A stretch of DNA of 26,505 nt from an uncultured Rhodospirillales bacterium (GCA_903928045.1 CAIYPH010000261.1:1-26505); one strand, 5' to 3'. Counted from the stretch's first letter, positions 6,336 through 16,847 are shown. Numbers and translations: made by a program. Notes: generated by a model not told the origin, from the letters alone.

Positions 6336-7740
6336 TCGCCAGAACGCGGTGTTCGAGCGGCTGCGCGGCGGAATTCTTAGTGGCGCCCTGCCCTCCGGCA
6401 GTCGCCTGCCGCCCAGCCGCCTCCTCGCCGAGGAGCTTGGCGTGGCGCGGCAGACCGTGGTGCTGGCCTATGAGCGACTGGCCGCCGAAGGCTATGTCCG
6501 CGCGCGCATCGGCAGCGGCACCTTCGTCGCCACTGACCTGCCCGATGCTGCCCCGCCCGCCGCCCCCGCCGCCCGCGAAACCGCGGCACCGCTTTCCCGC
6601 CGCGGCGCGCTGATCGCCGCCACGCCAATTTCCACCGCCGGACCAGTCGCCGGAAACTCTGCGCTCCTTGCCCCCGGCGTACCCGCCGCTGACCTGTTCC
6701 CCGCCGCCGCCTGGGCGCGCGCCACGGCCCGTGTGCTGCGTGACCTGCCGCCCGAATCGACGGGCTACCCGGACATGCAGGGCTTCGCGCCGCTCCGCGC
6801 AGCGGTGGCCGCCCACCTCGCCGCCGCCCGCGGCCTGCTCGCCGACCCCGCACAGATCGTCATCACCACAGGCACCCAGCAGGCGCTGCGCGTCGCCGCC
6901 GAATTGTTGCTCGACCCCGGGGACCCCGCCTGGGTGGAGGAGCCGGGCTACATCGCCGGCCGCGGCGCGCTCGCCGCCGCTGGAGCGATGCTGATCCCGG
7001 TTCCGTCGGACGCCGAGGGGATCGACGTCGCCGCCGGCATTGCCCTGGCCCCTGCCGCGCGGCTCGCCCTGGTTGCCCCCTCGCATGCCACCCCGCTCGG
7101 CGGTGCGCTTCCGATCGGCCGCCGCCTGGCGCTGCTCGACTGGGCCGCCCGCGCCGGAGCCTGGATCCTGGAAGATGACTGCGATTCGGAGTTCCGCTGG
7201 GAAGGCAAGCCACTGCCGCCGCTCGCCTCGCTCGATCGCAGCGGGCGGGTGATCTACTGCGGCACTTTCAGCAAGACCCTCGCCCCCGCCCTGCGACTCG
7301 GTTTCGCGGTGGTGCCTGCCCCGCTCACCACCGCCTTCGTGCGCGCCCGCGGGCTTGGGGATCGTGGCCCCGGCACGCTGCAACAGGCGGTGTTGGCGGA
7401 TTTCATCGGGGAAGGCCGGCTCGGCCCGCACATCCGCCGCATGCGCACCGAATATGCCCGCCGGCGCGAAGCCCTCCTGGCCGCGCTGGCCCGCCACTGC
7501 CCGCTCGCTGACCCGGTCGCCGCCCCTGGTGGGTTGCATCTGGTGCTGCGCCTGCCCGATACAACGAATGCTGCATCCGTCGTCCTCGCCGCCCGCGCGC
7601 GGGGGCTCGCCGTGTCCCCGCTTGCGGCCTATTTCACCGGACCACCCCGTATCAACGGCCTAGTTATCGGCTTCGCCACCACCCCGCCCGCCCTGGCGGC
7701 GGACGCCGCCCGCCGCCTTGCGGCCGCGATCGGCGGCTGA
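6298..7740 (+). CDS. MocR-type transcriptional regulator (GntR winged helix plus aminotransferase-like domain)
   Basis: A 480-residue fusion. Residues about 12-80 form a GntR winged helix (VFERLRGGILSGALPSGSRL, then LAEELGVARQTVVLAYERL and the wing GYVRARIGSGTFVA). A linker rich in Ala/Pro follows, then a fold-type-I aminotransferase-like domain from about 115. PLP-binding residues are kept: Asp294 in LEDDCDSEFRW and Lys326 in GTFSKTLAPALRLG; the PSHATPLG motif corresponds to the usual PSHQFPLG. Such proteins sense PLP, an amino acid or an amine through a PLP adduct. There is no clear Shine-Dalgarno before ATG 6298, so a leaderless or very short leader is possible. It is divergent from the PaiB-like gene, which is the likely target. 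Confidence 0.92.
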   Translation: MNSQIITAGPDQSRQNAVFERLRGGILSGALPSGSRLPPSRLLAEELGVARQTVVLAYERLAAEGYVRARIGSGTFVATDLPDAAPPAAPAARETAAPLSRRGALIAATPISTAGPVAGNSALLAPGVPAADLFPAAAWARATARVLRDLPPESTGYPDMQGFAPLRAAVAAHLAAARGLLADPAQIVITTGTQQALRVAAELLLDPGDPAWVEEPGYIAGRGALAAAGAMLIPVPSDAEGIDVAAGIALAPAARLALVAPSHATPLGGALPIGRRLALLDWAARAGAWILEDDCDSEFRWEGKPLPPLASLDRSGRVIYCGTFSKTLAPALRLGFAVVPAPLTTAFVRARGLGDRGPGTLQQAVLADFIGEGRLGPHIRRMRTEYARRREALLAALARHCPLADPVAAPGGLHLVLRLPDTTNAASVVLAARARGLAVSPLAAYFTGPPRINGLVIGFATTPPALAADAARRLAAAIGG

Positions 7741-7747
7741 CAGCGAT

Positions 7748-7777
7748 AAAGGCGAGGGAATTGCCCCCCTCGCCTTT
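7748..7777. terminator. Bidirectional rho-independent terminator
   Basis: AAAGGCGAGGG (7748-7758) pairs perfectly with CCCTCGCCTTT (7767-7777): an 11-bp stem with an 8-base loop. The A and T ends give T residues on either strand. It sits between the regulator stop at 7740 and the chemoreceptor stop at 7801, so it can serve both convergent genes. Confidence 0.85.
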
Positions 7778-7800
7778 CCGACCTGGCGCCCCGTCAAGCC

Positions 7801-9894
7801 TTAGGCGGCACGAATGCCGTCGAGGAATTGATCGACACGCAGGCGCAGCCGTTCGGCACCGGTGCCGACCGATTCCGCCGCCGAGCGGACGGCCAGGGTA
7901 TTGGCTTGCGAGGCCTCCGCGCCCTCCGCCACGGTGGCGATGGTTTGCGTCATGTCCCGCGTGCGGCGCGCGGCTTCCTGGGTGTTGCGGGCAATCTCCT
8001 GGGTGGACGCGCCCTGTTCCTCCACCCCCGCAGCAATCGCCGTGGCAACCGTGCTGACCTCGCCAATGGTGGTGCCGATCTGCTTGATCGCGGTCACCGC
8101 CGCCTCGGTGACGGTGCGCACCGCGGAAATCTGGCTCGCGATCTCCTCGGTCGCCTTCGCGGTCTGTGTCGCCAGCGACTTCACCTCCGAGGCGACCACC
8201 GCGAAGCCCTTGCCGGCATCGCCGGCGCGGGCGGCCTCGATGGTGGCGTTCAGGGCGAGCAGGTTGGTCTGCCCGGCGATGTCGCTGATCAGCTTCACCA
8301 CCTCGCCGATGCGCGCCGCCGATTCGGCCAGCCCGCGCACGGTATCATCGGTCTGGCGGGTTTCATCTACCGCGCGGCGGGTGATCTGCGCGGCATGGGA
8401 GACCTGGCGGGTGATTTCGGCGATCGAGGCGCTGAGTTCCTCGGTTGCGGCGGCGATGCCGGAAACGTTGCTGGAGGCGTCATCCGCGGCGGCGGCGGCG
8501 GCGCGGATCTGCACATTGCCACTCTCGGTAATCTCGGCCATTTCGCCCGAGGCCTGATTCATACTGCGCGAGGCGCCGCCCAGTTCCGCAAGCGCAGTAC
8601 CGACTTCGGCCTCGAAGCCAGCGATGTGCTGAGCGATGACGTGCTGGCGAGCCTCGGTGCGGGCCTGGATGTCGCGCTGGGCCTCGTCCGCGGTAGCCTT
8701 ATCGGCCAGACTCTGACGGAAACTGGCGAAAGTACCGGCGAGCACACCGATCTCGTCGCGCCGTTCGCCGAGCTGGACGGTGGCCGAGAGATCACCAGCC
8801 GCGAGGCGAGACATGGCGTCGCGCAGCAGTTGGAGCGGCAGGATAACCCGGCGCGCAATAGCGAACAGACCGAAGGCCGCGATGGCGACGGTACCGACAA
8901 GAAGCACCAGGCTGGTCACCAGCTCCGTCCATGCGCCCACGCGCGCGGCCTGGGCGCGGTCATGCGCCTCGGCAAGCGCCGCCTCGGCCACACCCAGCGT
9001 CGCCCCGAGCTTGGGCACCGTGTAGGGCGACCATTCGTCCACCGTCATTTCCGGCTTGCCGCCATCGATCAGGGCCGTCAGCAGGCGTTCGCGGGTGGCG
9101 GCGTAGTCGGGGGCAAAAAACTCCTTCTTGGCCGCGCTGAGTGCCGCCTGGAAGGCCGGCGAGATCGGCATGCCGCGGAGCTGATCCTCGATCGCGTCCC
9201 AACTGGCCTGGGCGGCGCCGTTGAAGGCGGCGTAGCGGCTGCGCGCGTCGGCAGGCAGCTTACCGGCGCCGAGACCAATGGAAATCAGCAGCGAGCCCTC
9301 GCCGCCGCTGTTGCGGACTGCCCAGGCGAGCTGCTTGATCTGGAGCATCTGGTCCACCGCGGGGTCGGCCAGCTTGATACCGCTGATCAGATTGCCGGCA
9401 ATCGACTCGAGCGTGGCCTGCATGGCCATCCCTTCGGTGTTGTACTCCTCGGAAAGCGCCGGGCGGCGGCCCGAATTCGGCTTCGCGACACCATCCCAGT
9501 ATTCGCGCTGCAGGCGCAGCAGCGTCTGTTCGGAGCGCTGCAACGCCGGCAGAAGCTGTTCCCGCCCCGCAAAGGAAAGGCCCTCGAGCTTCTCCAGCGT
9601 GGCCCGCAATGCCGGCATTTCGCCGTCGCGCAGCTTGGCAAGGTAGGTCCGGTTGGCCGGCGTGATCGGCTCGGCCGCGTTCCACGTTCGCACCGTGGTG
9701 CTGCGGTCGGTCCGCTGGTTGATCAGGGTGGTGAACACCGGCCCTGAGACATCGACGACGCGCAGAATGCGCTCTGCCCGCGAGAGGGCGTTGGCGGCAG
9801 TCCAGGCATCCCGCGCGGTCTGGCCGATAGCAATCAGCGCAACCACGGCGACGACGGACCGCAGCAGGGTCTTGGCGGAGAGAGTGGCGAACAT
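7801..9894 (-). CDS. Methyl-accepting chemotaxis protein
   Basis: A 697-residue transmembrane receptor. A first membrane helix at about 10-27 is followed by a long helical periplasmic sensor (about 30-318, no recognised ligand domain), a second membrane helix at about 320-345 ([20 protein letters not shown]), a HAMP domain ([20 protein letters not shown]) and the cytoplasmic signalling coiled coil from about 430. The hairpin tip motif is intact ([18 protein letters not shown], then [15 protein letters not shown]), which is the site for CheA and CheW docking. It lacks a C-terminal CheR-binding pentapeptide; it ends LDGIRAA. GGAG lies ten bases before the ATG. It follows a GMC oxidoreductase on the same strand, across a hairpin that overlaps the ribosome site. 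The ligand is unknown. Confidence 0.95.
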   Translation of the reverse strand: MFATLSAKTLLRSVVAVVALIAIGQTARDAWTAANALSRAERILRVVDVSGPVFTTLINQRTDRSTTVRTWNAAEPITPANRTYLAKLRDGEMPALRATLEKLEGLSFAGREQLLPALQRSEQTLLRLQREYWDGVAKPNSGRRPALSEEYNTEGMAMQATLESIAGNLISGIKLADPAVDQMLQIKQLAWAVRNSGGEGSLLISIGLGAGKLPADARSRYAAFNGAAQASWDAIEDQLRGMPISPAFQAALSAAKKEFFAPDYAATRERLLTALIDGGKPEMTVDEWSPYTVPKLGATLGVAEAALAEAHDRAQAARVGAWTELVTSLVLLVGTVAIAAFGLFAIARRVILPLQLLRDAMSRLAAGDLSATVQLGERRDEIGVLAGTFASFRQSLADKATADEAQRDIQARTEARQHVIAQHIAGFEAEVGTALAELGGASRSMNQASGEMAEITESGNVQIRAAAAAADDASSNVSGIAAATEELSASIAEITRQVSHAAQITRRAVDETRQTDDTVRGLAESAARIGEVVKLISDIAGQTNLLALNATIEAARAGDAGKGFAVVASEVKSLATQTAKATEEIASQISAVRTVTEAAVTAIKQIGTTIGEVSTVATAIAAGVEEQGASTQEIARNTQEAARRTRDMTQTIATVAEGAEASQANTLAVRSAAESVGTGAERLRLRVDQFLDGIRAA

Positions 9895-9902
9895 GGGCGG
9901 CT

Positions 9903-9926
9903 CCGATAGGGGAAGGCCCCTATCGG
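9903..9926 (-). promoter_or_regulatory. Hairpin overlapping the chemoreceptor ribosome-binding site
   Basis: CCGATAGGGG (9903-9912) pairs perfectly with CCCCTATCGG (9917-9926) around a 4-base loop. On the minus-strand transcript the 3' arm ends in CGG, and the GG is part of the GGAG Shine-Dalgarno ten bases before the chemoreceptor ATG. No T run follows, so it fits translational masking or transcript-end protection of the upstream GMC gene better than classical termination. Confidence 0.55.
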
Positions 9927-9968
9927 CGCATAAACTGATGAACGCCGGGTGAACGCCCCGCCCGGAAC

Positions 9969-11564
9969 TCAGGCAGCCTTAAGGAGATCTGCCGCTTTTT
10001 CACCCACCATGATCGACGGCGCGTTGGTGTTGCCGCTCGGCATGGTCGGGAAGATCGAGGCGTCGGCGATGCGCAGCCCCTCGATGCCATGCACTTTGAG
10101 GCGATCATCCACCACGGCGCCCGGGGCCATGCGGCAGGTGCCGATCGGGTGATAGGCGGTCTCGGCCTTGGTGCGGATCCAGTGCTCGATCTCGTCGTCG
10201 CTGTTGATGCCCTTGCCCGGCTGGAACTCGTCGCCGCGATACTGGTCCATCGGCCCGGCCTCGGCGATCTTCCGCATCATCTTGAAGCCCTCGATCATGG
10301 TGATGCGATCGTTGAGCTCGCCGAGGAAGTTGAAGCGGATCGCCGGCTGGTCCTTGGGGTTGGCGGAGCGGATATGGATCGAGCCCAGGCTGTCCGGGCG
10401 GAGCTGGTAGCAGGACATGGTGAAGCCCGGCCAATCCTGCAGGCGGCGCGTCTTACGGTCCTTCACCACATAGGGCACCATGTGCATCTGCACATCCGGC
10501 GTTTCCATGTCGGGGCGCGTCTTGAGGAAGGCGAGCAGCGGCGCGGAGGGCAGGCTCATGAAGCCCTTGTTCTGGGTGATCAGCTTCATGAACTGGAAGC
10601 CGCGCTTCAGCAGCCCGTCCATCCGCTCATTATAGGAGACGCCGGGCACCTTGATGCGCCACTGGATCCAGGAATTCATGTGGTCGCGGAAATTCTCGCC
10701 CACCGCCGGCAAATCATGCAGCACCTCGATGCCGTGGGCGGCGAGCACGTCGGGCTTGCCGATGCCGGACAGCTCCATGATCTGCGGCGAGCCGATGGCG
10801 CCGGAGCACAGGATCACCTCGCGCCCGGCGCGGGCCTCGACCATCTGGCCGCCGACCTCATAGCGCACGCCGACGCATTTCTTGCCTTCGAGGATCACCT
10901 TCTGGGTCATCGCCTCGGTGACCACGCGCAGATTGGGGCGGGACATCGCGGGGCGCAGGTAGCAATGCGCCGTGCTCATGCGCCGCCCGCCCGAGATGGT
11001 CACCTGCGTCTTGACCACGCCTTCCTGGTCCTCGCCGTTATAGTCGGCATTCCCCTTGTACCCGGCCGCCTTGCCGGCGGCGAACAGCGCGTCATACAGC
11101 GGATTCTCGTCATCCTGCACCGAGACGCGCAGCGGCCCGCCGGTGGCGCGCGTCGGGCCAGGCGCGCCCTCGAAATGCTCCATCCGCTGGAACACCGGCC
11201 GCACATCGTCCCACGACCAACCGCGATTGCCGAACTGCGCCCAGGTGTTGAAATCGAGCGGCTGGCCGCGGACATAGACCAGCCCGTTGATCGAGGAGGA
11301 GCCGCCGAGCAGCTTGCCGCGCGGCACCGGGATTTCGCGGTTGTGGGTGCCGGGCTCGGGGTCGGAGCGGAAGCACCAATTGGCGGCGGGGTTGTCGATC
11401 AGCAGGCCGAAGCTGGCGGGCATCCAGGAATAGGGGTGGCTGGCCTTGCCGGCCTCCAGCAGCAGCACGCGCACCGAGGGGTTTTCGGTGAGGCGTGCGG
11501 CAAGCGCCGCGCCCGCCGAGCCGGCGCCGACGATGATGTAGTCCTGCTGGGGTTGGCTGCTCAT
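9969..11564 (-). CDS. GMC-family FAD-dependent oxidoreductase (alcohol/choline dehydrogenase-like)
   Basis: A 531-residue flavoprotein. The N-terminal Rossmann motif is [18 protein letters not shown] (Gly13, Gly15, Gly18); GMC signature 1 is [17 protein letters not shown] at about 82-99, and signature 2 is [15 protein letters not shown]. The catalytic pair is present: His472 in YHPIGTCRM and Asn514 in [18 protein letters not shown]. Members oxidise alcohols such as choline or aliphatic and polyethylene-glycol alcohols. Length matches BetA/AlkJ-like enzymes; no betaine-aldehyde dehydrogenase or BetI neighbour supports choline as substrate. ATG 11564 is chosen because it starts just before the Rossmann motif; the ribosome site is poor. 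Upstream by 82 bases is ppx on the same strand. Confidence 0.92.
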   Translation of the reverse strand: MSSQPQQDYIIVGAGSAGAALAARLTENPSVRVLLLEAGKASHPYSWMPASFGLLIDNPAANWCFRSDPEPGTHNREIPVPRGKLLGGSSSINGLVYVRGQPLDFNTWAQFGNRGWSWDDVRPVFQRMEHFEGAPGPTRATGGPLRVSVQDDENPLYDALFAAGKAAGYKGNADYNGEDQEGVVKTQVTISGGRRMSTAHCYLRPAMSRPNLRVVTEAMTQKVILEGKKCVGVRYEVGGQMVEARAGREVILCSGAIGSPQIMELSGIGKPDVLAAHGIEVLHDLPAVGENFRDHMNSWIQWRIKVPGVSYNERMDGLLKRGFQFMKLITQNKGFMSLPSAPLLAFLKTRPDMETPDVQMHMVPYVVKDRKTRRLQDWPGFTMSCYQLRPDSLGSIHIRSANPKDQPAIRFNFLGELNDRITMIEGFKMMRKIAEAGPMDQYRGDEFQPGKGINSDDEIEHWIRTKAETAYHPIGTCRMAPGAVVDDRLKVHGIEGLRIADASIFPTMPSGNTNAPSIMVGEKAADLLKAA

Positions 11565-11646
11565 GGGGGGACAATCCGGTGATGGGGGTTGGCCGGAAGG
11601 TAGCACCGGGGATTCGGAGGCGGCAATCGCGTGTTCGGCGCGCCCG

Positions 11647-13128
11647 CTAGGCCACAAGCTCCGTATCCGCCGGCACCGCCAGGACGGCGGCCAGGCGTTG
11701 CAGGCGCCGGTTGACACTCTCCCCCTCGAACACCCCGCTGCCCTCGGTCAGCCGCAATATCAGGCTCCGCCCAGCGGTCAGCTGCGTGCCCGCGAGCAGC
11801 GCCGTCATCCCGGCCGACAAGGTGTAGGCGAGGCGCAACGCATGGCCGAGGATCTCGGCTTGCCGCTGATCCGAGGGGGACAGCAGGCTGCGCGCCGCGG
11901 TGAGGAAGCCTGCATCCGGCTCGGCTTCATAGCGAATGGCGAGGGTCACCCCAAGGAAGGCCCGGGCATGATGGTCGAGCCCGATGCCGGGTTGGCGGAG
12001 AATGCGCAGGAAGGCCTGCTCGGGCCGGTATTCCGGATGGTCCCGGCTGCCGATATCGCTCATCCAGCAGGCGGCCTCGCGCAGCCGGCGCATCACCGGG
12101 GTTTCGCCGGGGAACAACGGATCGGTCCAGCCGATCAGCGCGGGTGGCAGTTCGATGTCGCGGCTGAAGCGTGCGGCATAGTCGAGCCCGGCGACGATCA
12201 GCGGGTCTTGCGCGCGGGTCTCGCGGTCGAGCAGGTGCATGTACCAGCCCTCGCGCAACCCATTGGCGGAGAACACCACGCGGCGCGCCCCGGTGTCCCG
12301 CAGCAGGCGGCGCAGCACCACGGCGGCGAAGGGCAGATCATCGACGCGCCGGCGGGGCACGCCCGGCATGCGCTCCAGCGCTCGGCGCGAGCTTTCGGCG
12401 ACCAGGGTGGTGAACTCGCGCATCTCGTCGCGGGCCACGGTGTAGTGATGCACCAAAGAGAGCGGGTAGCGGGTGCGTGCGATATGCATCCGTGCCAGTG
12501 CACGCCAGGCGCCGCCGACAGCGTAGAGGTCGGCCCCCTCGCCGGCGGAAAGCCAGGGGACGGCGGCCAGCTCGGCCTCGGCGATCTGGCGGGCGCGGTC
12601 AGGGTCGTTGCGGGCGCGCTCGGAAAGGCGGATGACGCCGAGCTTCAGGGTCTGTGCCTGCTGGCGGGTGCCGTGATCGAGCCGCACGACCTCGAGGGAG
12701 CCGCCGCCGATATCGGCCAGCACCCCTGCGGCGGCGGGAATGCCGCTCAGCAGGCCGGCGGCCGCGAAATCAGCCTCCTCAGTGCCGGAGAGGATGCGGA
12801 TGGGCACGCCGGGCATGCGGTCATGCAGCAGGCCGACGAATTCCGGCCCGTTGCGGGCGTCACGCACCGCCGCGGTGGCCAGCACCTCGAAGGGATCGGC
12901 ATGCATGGCGCGCGCGATGGCGTAGTAGCGCTGCATCACCTGCAGCGCCTGGGCCACGCCCTCGTCATTCAGGCGCCCGGTGGTCTCGAGCCCGCGGCCG
13001 AGCCGCAGCACCGCCTTTTCGTTGAAGATAGCCACGGGGTTGCGACCCCGCCCCTCGAACACCACGAGGCGGACGGAGTTGGAGCCGAGATCGACGACGG
13101 CGGCGCGTTTCGGGAAATCGGAGGTCAC
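11647..13128 (-). CDS. ppx: Exopolyphosphatase, Ppx/GppA family
   Basis: A 493-residue sugar-kinase/Hsp70-fold phosphatase that removes phosphate from polyphosphate ends, or pppGpp gamma-phosphate in some members. Visible motifs are AVVDLGSNSVRLVVFEG near the start (phosphate 1), LATAAVRDARNG, ILSGTEEADFAAAGLL (the usual ISGxEEA motif) and VLADIGGGSLEVV (phosphate 2). A C-terminal helical HD-like region follows. The chosen start is GTG 13128, one base after the ppk stop, because AGGA lies five bases upstream; an in-frame ATG at 13164 overlaps ppk and lacks a ribosome site. Tight coupling with ppk shows the synthesis and breakdown enzymes are co-expressed. Confidence 0.93.
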   Translation of the reverse strand: MTSDFPKRAAVVDLGSNSVRLVVFEGRGRNPVAIFNEKAVLRLGRGLETTGRLNDEGVAQALQVMQRYYAIARAMHADPFEVLATAAVRDARNGPEFVGLLHDRMPGVPIRILSGTEEADFAAAGLLSGIPAAAGVLADIGGGSLEVVRLDHGTRQQAQTLKLGVIRLSERARNDPDRARQIAEAELAAVPWLSAGEGADLYAVGGAWRALARMHIARTRYPLSLVHHYTVARDEMREFTTLVAESSRRALERMPGVPRRRVDDLPFAAVVLRRLLRDTGARRVVFSANGLREGWYMHLLDRETRAQDPLIVAGLDYAARFSRDIELPPALIGWTDPLFPGETPVMRRLREAACWMSDIGSRDHPEYRPEQAFLRILRQPGIGLDHHARAFLGVTLAIRYEAEPDAGFLTAARSLLSPSDQRQAEILGHALRLAYTLSAGMTALLAGTQLTAGRSLILRLTEGSGVFEGESVNRRLQRLAAVLAVPADTELVA

Positions 13129-13129
13129 G

Positions 13130-15367
13130 TCAGTCCTGTGTAATGCGGTCGTGGCGGCGGGCATGCGGCACCGGCGAGGGCACCGCGACCCCCTGGGCGG
13201 CGGAGCCGCGGCCGGACAATGAGGGGTTGGTCATGAAATAATCATGGGCGCTGATGCGCTTCTTCGCCCCGCCGGCGGCCATGCGCCGCCAGACGCCATC
13301 GGCGCCCAATTCCCAGGACTGCATGGTGTCGCGCAAATTGATCGCCATGATCTGGTCGAGCACCTGCTCATGCACGGTCGGGTTATGGATCGGCACCATG
13401 GTCTCCACCCGCCAGTCGAGATTGCGCGGCATCCAATCGGCCGAGGAGATGAAGACGCGGGCATGCCGGCTCGGCAGTGCGTGGCCATTGCCGAACACCG
13501 AGATGCGACTGTGCTCCAGGAACCGCCCGACGATCGATTTCACCCTTATGTTCTCCGACAGCCCCGGCACGTGCGGCCGCAGGCAGCAGATGCCGCGCAC
13601 CACCGCGGTGATGCGCACCCCGGCGCAGGAGGCTTCGTAGAGCTTATCGATCAGGGTCTCGTCCACCAGGCTGTTCATCTTCAGCCAGATGGTCGCCGGC
13701 TTGCCCTCGGCAGCGAACAGGATTTCGCGGTCGATCAGCTCCAGCAGCGAAGCGCGGATGGTCAGCGGCGAAAAGGCCAGCGCATCCATCCGCTCCGGCC
13801 GCGCATAGCCGGTCATGTAGTTGAACAGCCGCGCCGAATCGCGGGTCAGGTCGGGGTCGCAGGTGAAGAAGCTGAGGTCGGTATAGATGCGCGCGGTGAT
13901 CGGGTGGTAGTTGCCGGTGCCGAAATGGGCGTAGCTGCGCATCGTGCCGCCCTCGCGGCGCACCACCAGCGACAGCTTGGCGTGGGTTTTCAGCTCGGTG
14001 AAGCCGAACACCACCTGCACGCCCGCCGCCTCCATCACCCGGGCGAGGCGGATATTGGCCTCCTCGTCGAAGCGCGCCCTGAGCTCCACCATGGCGGTGA
14101 CCGATTTGCCGGCCTCGGCCGCCTCGATCAACGCCTTCACGATCGGGCTGTCGCGGCTGGTGCGGTAGAGCGTCTGCTTCACCGCCACCACGTTGGGGTC
14201 GGCCGCGGCCTGGCGGAGGAACTGCACCACCACGTCGAAACTTTCGAAGGGGTGATGGACGATGATGTCCTTCGCGCGGATCGCCGCGAAGCAATCGCCG
14301 CCGAAATCGCGGATGCGCTCGGGGAAGCGCGGCGTGTAGGGCGGGAATAGCAGGTCCGGCCGGTCATCGACGATGAGCTGCGAGATGTCGGACAGGCCGA
14401 GCAGGCCGGACTGGTCGTAGATGTCCTGGCTGCTGGCGCCGAGCTCGTCGATCACCAGTTCGCGCAGCACCTCCGGCATGTCGGCGTTCACCGTGAGGTG
14501 GATCGCCACCCCCCGGCGCCGGCGCTTCAGCGCCGTCTCGTAGGAGCGCACGAGATCCTCCGCCTCTTCCTCGAACTCCACGTCGGTATCGCGGATCAGG
14601 CGGAAAGAGCCGGAGGCGAGCACACGGAAGCCGGGGAACAGGCGGTGCAGCGAGAGGCGGACGAGATCTTCCAGCAGCACGAAGCGGATCGGCCCGGCCT
14701 CGCTGGCGGGCAGGCGGATGAAGCGCTCCACCAGCGCCGGCATCGGGATCAGCGCGCTCATGCCCTGGCCATCCGTCTCGCGCACCAGGCGCAGCACCAT
14801 CACCAGCCCCATATTGGGGATGAAGGGGAAGGGATGCGCCGGGTCGATCGCCAGCGGGGTGAGGATCGGGAAGACGCGCTCCATGAACCAGGCATCGAGC
14901 CAGTTGCAATCCTGGTCCGACAATTCGCCGGTCTCGGTCACCACGATCCCCGCATCGGCGAGCTGGGCGCGCAAATTGCGCCAGGCCCGCTGCTGGTCGT
15001 TCATCAGCACCCGGGCGCGGGTCTCGACCTCGGCGAGCTGCTGGGCGGGGGAGCGGCCATCCTGCGAGAGCGTGGAGACTCCGGCCTTGGCCTGGCCGAT
15101 CAGCCCGGCGACGCGCACGGAGTAGAACTCGTCGAGGTTGGCGGCGCTGATCGCCACGAATCGCAGCCGTTCGAGCAGGGGATGGCGGGGGTTTTCCGCC
15201 TCCTCGACCACGCGCTGGTTGAAGGCGAGCCAGGACAGCTCGCGGTTGATGAACCGATCGGGGTCCCGCGCGTCGATCGCCACCGGCGGCACTTCGATGG
15301 TGGCACCGGCCCCCCCCGCGACATGCATCGATGCGCCACCAGGCGGGGCGGTCTCGTCGTGCTTCAT
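13130..15367 (-). CDS. ppk: Polyphosphate kinase 1
   Basis: A 745-residue enzyme that makes polyphosphate from ATP reversibly. The N-domain motif [19 protein letters not shown] is followed by [17 protein letters not shown]. The catalytic histidine is His462 in [14 protein letters not shown], and the second conserved one is His619 in [15 protein letters not shown]. Both are displaced by 27 residues from His435 and His592 of the E. coli enzyme, so spacing is fully conserved. [19 protein letters not shown] is also intact. Start ATG 15367 is preceded by AAGGAG at ideal spacing; the frame is open to an ATG at 15406 with no better site. It lies between hda (41-base gap) and ppx (TGA-C-GTG junction). 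Confidence 0.97.
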   Translation of the reverse strand: MKHDETAPPGGASMHVAGGAGATIEVPPVAIDARDPDRFINRELSWLAFNQRVVEEAENPRHPLLERLRFVAISAANLDEFYSVRVAGLIGQAKAGVSTLSQDGRSPAQQLAEVETRARVLMNDQQRAWRNLRAQLADAGIVVTETGELSDQDCNWLDAWFMERVFPILTPLAIDPAHPFPFIPNMGLVMVLRLVRETDGQGMSALIPMPALVERFIRLPASEAGPIRFVLLEDLVRLSLHRLFPGFRVLASGSFRLIRDTDVEFEEEAEDLVRSYETALKRRRRGVAIHLTVNADMPEVLRELVIDELGASSQDIYDQSGLLGLSDISQLIVDDRPDLLFPPYTPRFPERIRDFGGDCFAAIRAKDIIVHHPFESFDVVVQFLRQAAADPNVVAVKQTLYRTSRDSPIVKALIEAAEAGKSVTAMVELRARFDEEANIRLARVMEAAGVQVVFGFTELKTHAKLSLVVRREGGTMRSYAHFGTGNYHPITARIYTDLSFFTCDPDLTRDSARLFNYMTGYARPERMDALAFSPLTIRASLLELIDREILFAAEGKPATIWLKMNSLVDETLIDKLYEASCAGVRITAVVRGICCLRPHVPGLSENIRVKSIVGRFLEHSRISVFGNGHALPSRHARVFISSADWMPRNLDWRVETMVPIHNPTVHEQVLDQIMAINLRDTMQSWELGADGVWRRMAAGGAKKRISAHDYFMTNPSLSGRGSAAQGVAVPSPVPHARRHDRITQD

Positions 15368-15408
15368 GGCGCGCTCCTTGCGGGAATTCCGGTTGTTGCG
15401 CGGCATGG

Positions 15409-16143
15409 CTACACGACCCTCCTGTCCGGCCGCGAGGGGGCCGGAGCATCCGTCATTGAAGTGTCATCCTCGTCCGCATCGAGCAACCCGGCAAGCGCGG
15501 CGGCGGCGAGCGGGCGGGTGATCTGCGCGCGGGCGGAAAAAGCGGCGCGATCGAGCCGGGCGGCGGCGAGGCGCAGGGCGGCGGGGGTGCGCGGGAGATG
15601 GCGCAGCAAATGCTCCTGCACCGGCTCCGGCACGGCGAGATGGCGCTCCACCAGCAGGCGGCGGAACAGCAGTCGGAGCAGCTCGTCATCCGCCGCCGCA
15701 ATCGCCACGGCCGTCATCGCGCGCAGCCGGCTGGCGAGATCGGGCAGCGCGACATCCCACCGCCCGGGCGGGGTGTTGGAGGCGAGCAGCACCGGCTGAC
15801 CGGCCTCGCCGGCGGCGTTGAGCAGATGCAGCAGGGCGTACTCGGGCGTGGCATCAGCCTCGTCGATCGCCAGCGGGTGCGCGGGGGGTGCGGGCACCAG
15901 CTCGGCGTCAATCTCCGGGCCGCGCAGGATCTCGGCCCCCTCCCGCAGCGCCCAGCCGTGCAGCAGATGTGTTTTGCCGCAACCCGGCGGCCCCCACACG
16001 GCAAGCCGGCCCAGCGGCCAGTCCGCGGTGCGGGCAAGCCAGGCGCGGGCCTCGGCGTTCGACGCGGCTTCGATGAAATCGCCGGGCTCGAAGCGGGGTG
16101 CCGGGTCGAACGGCAGCGCGAGTTGGCGGATGCGCGCCTTCAT
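15409..16143 (-). CDS. hda: DnaA regulatory inactivator Hda (HdaA), AAA+ DnaA-related protein
   Basis: A 244-residue single AAA+ module that, with the DNA-loaded beta clamp, stimulates ATP hydrolysis by DnaA and prevents re-initiation of replication. The N-terminal clamp-binding motif QLALPF (residues 7-12) is the hallmark of Hda. Then come Walker A GPPGCGKT (51-58), Walker B LAIDEAD (91-97), sensor 1 LLASN (119-123) and the Arg-finger box LPDLASRL (133-140). A short acidic-to-basic tail ([19 protein letters not shown]) extends the C-terminus. The start codon overlaps the stop of the upstream phosphatidyltransferase gene (ATGA). Divergent neighbours purM and purN fit the alphaproteobacterial order I recall. 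Confidence 0.93.
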   Translation of the reverse strand: MKARIRQLALPFDPAPRFEPGDFIEAASNAEARAWLARTADWPLGRLAVWGPPGCGKTHLLHGWALREGAEILRGPEIDAELVPAPPAHPLAIDEADATPEYALLHLLNAAGEAGQPVLLASNTPPGRWDVALPDLASRLRAMTAVAIAAADDELLRLLFRRLLVERHLAVPEPVQEHLLRHLPRTPAALRLAAARLDRAAFSARAQITRPLAAAALAGLLDADEDDTSMTDAPAPSRPDRRVV

Positions 16144-16703
16144 CGCCGCGCCGCCTTCACGATGTAGGCGGCGCCCGAGACCAGCGTGCTCGCCGCCACG
16201 ATCCAGATCAGCAGGCTGTGCAGCGGATGGTCGTGGCGCTCCACCCCGGCGAGGAACAGCGAGGCCGCCACCAGCATGATCTGCAGCAGGGTGTTGAGCT
16301 TGGAGACCAGCAGTGGCCTGATCTGCGGCGGATCGCCCAGCAGGTACAGCACCAGCACCCCGCCGACGATGATGAGATCACGAAACACCACCATGATCGC
16401 CAGCCAATCCGGCAGCACATGGACGGCAGCGAGCATGATGAACATCGTCACCAGCAGCGCCTTGTCGGCGACCGGGTCCAGCAGCGCGCCGACGTAGGAC
16501 GGCCCCTGCCGGCGGGCCAGCCAGCCATCCACCCCGTCCGACACGCCGGCGCCGAGGAACAGCCAGAAAGCCGGCATGAACTGGGCGTGCAGCACCAGGT
16601 ACACCGCGCCCGGCACCGCGCAGAGCCGAGCGAAGGTGATCACGTTGGGCAGCGTCATCAGGGCGGCTGAATGCGCGGGGGCGGCGCGACCGGTATCAGG
16701 CAT
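16140..16703 (-). CDS. CDP-alcohol phosphatidyltransferase family membrane protein (PgsA-like)
   Basis: A 187-residue integral membrane enzyme with about five or six hydrophobic helices. The family active-site motif D-x2-D-G-x2-A-R-x7-G-x3-D-x3-D is complete: Asp56, Asp59, Gly60, Ala63, Arg64, Gly72, Asp76 and Asp80. It moves a phosphatidyl group from CDP-diacylglycerol to an alcohol; phosphatidylglycerophosphate synthase or cardiolipin-type synthesis is most likely, and the acceptor is not readable from sequence. ATG 16703 has GGAG nine bases upstream; the later Met16 start lacks one. It is first gene of the leftward hda-ppk-ppx block and overlaps hda by four bases. Confidence 0.88.
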   Translation of the reverse strand: MPDTGRAAPAHSAALMTLPNVITFARLCAVPGAVYLVLHAQFMPAFWLFLGAGVSDGVDGWLARRQGPSYVGALLDPVADKALLVTMFIMLAAVHVLPDWLAIMVVFRDLIIVGGVLVLYLLGDPPQIRPLLVSKLNTLLQIMLVAASLFLAGVERHDHPLHSLLIWIVAASTLVSGAAYIVKAARR

Positions 16704-16847
16704 GCCGACCCGCTCCGGGTTCGCGCATTGCGCGCCGGGGTGGGCTATGGTTCTTTCCGCCCGCTTCCGGCGGCGTGATTGTCGCGACTTTTGCTTTCAC
16801 CTAGGCCCGGTCCAGATCAACCGCGCCAGTATACACCGAGGGCGGCC
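16704..16847. promoter_or_regulatory. Divergent intergenic region between the PgsA-like gene and purM
   Basis: This 144-base gap must hold both outward promoters. An 8-bp palindrome GTCGCGAC lies at 16781-16788. No convincing -35/-10 pair and no purine riboswitch fold were recognised. Confidence 0.35.

Noticed and set aside
7828..9747. A 639-codon rightward open frame opposite the chemoreceptor
   Set aside because: The receptor strand has membrane helices, HAMP and the signalling tip; this frame is a Gly/Arg-rich shadow.
9945..9965. Second hairpin CCGGG/CCCGG right after the GMC oxidoreductase stop
   Set aside because: The stem is only five base pairs with a long loop and no T run, too weak to call a terminator.
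10089..11582. A 497-codon rightward open frame opposite the GMC oxidoreductase
   Set aside because: The opposite strand holds complete FAD and catalytic motifs; this frame is His/Ala/Gly-rich and has no recognisable start or domain.
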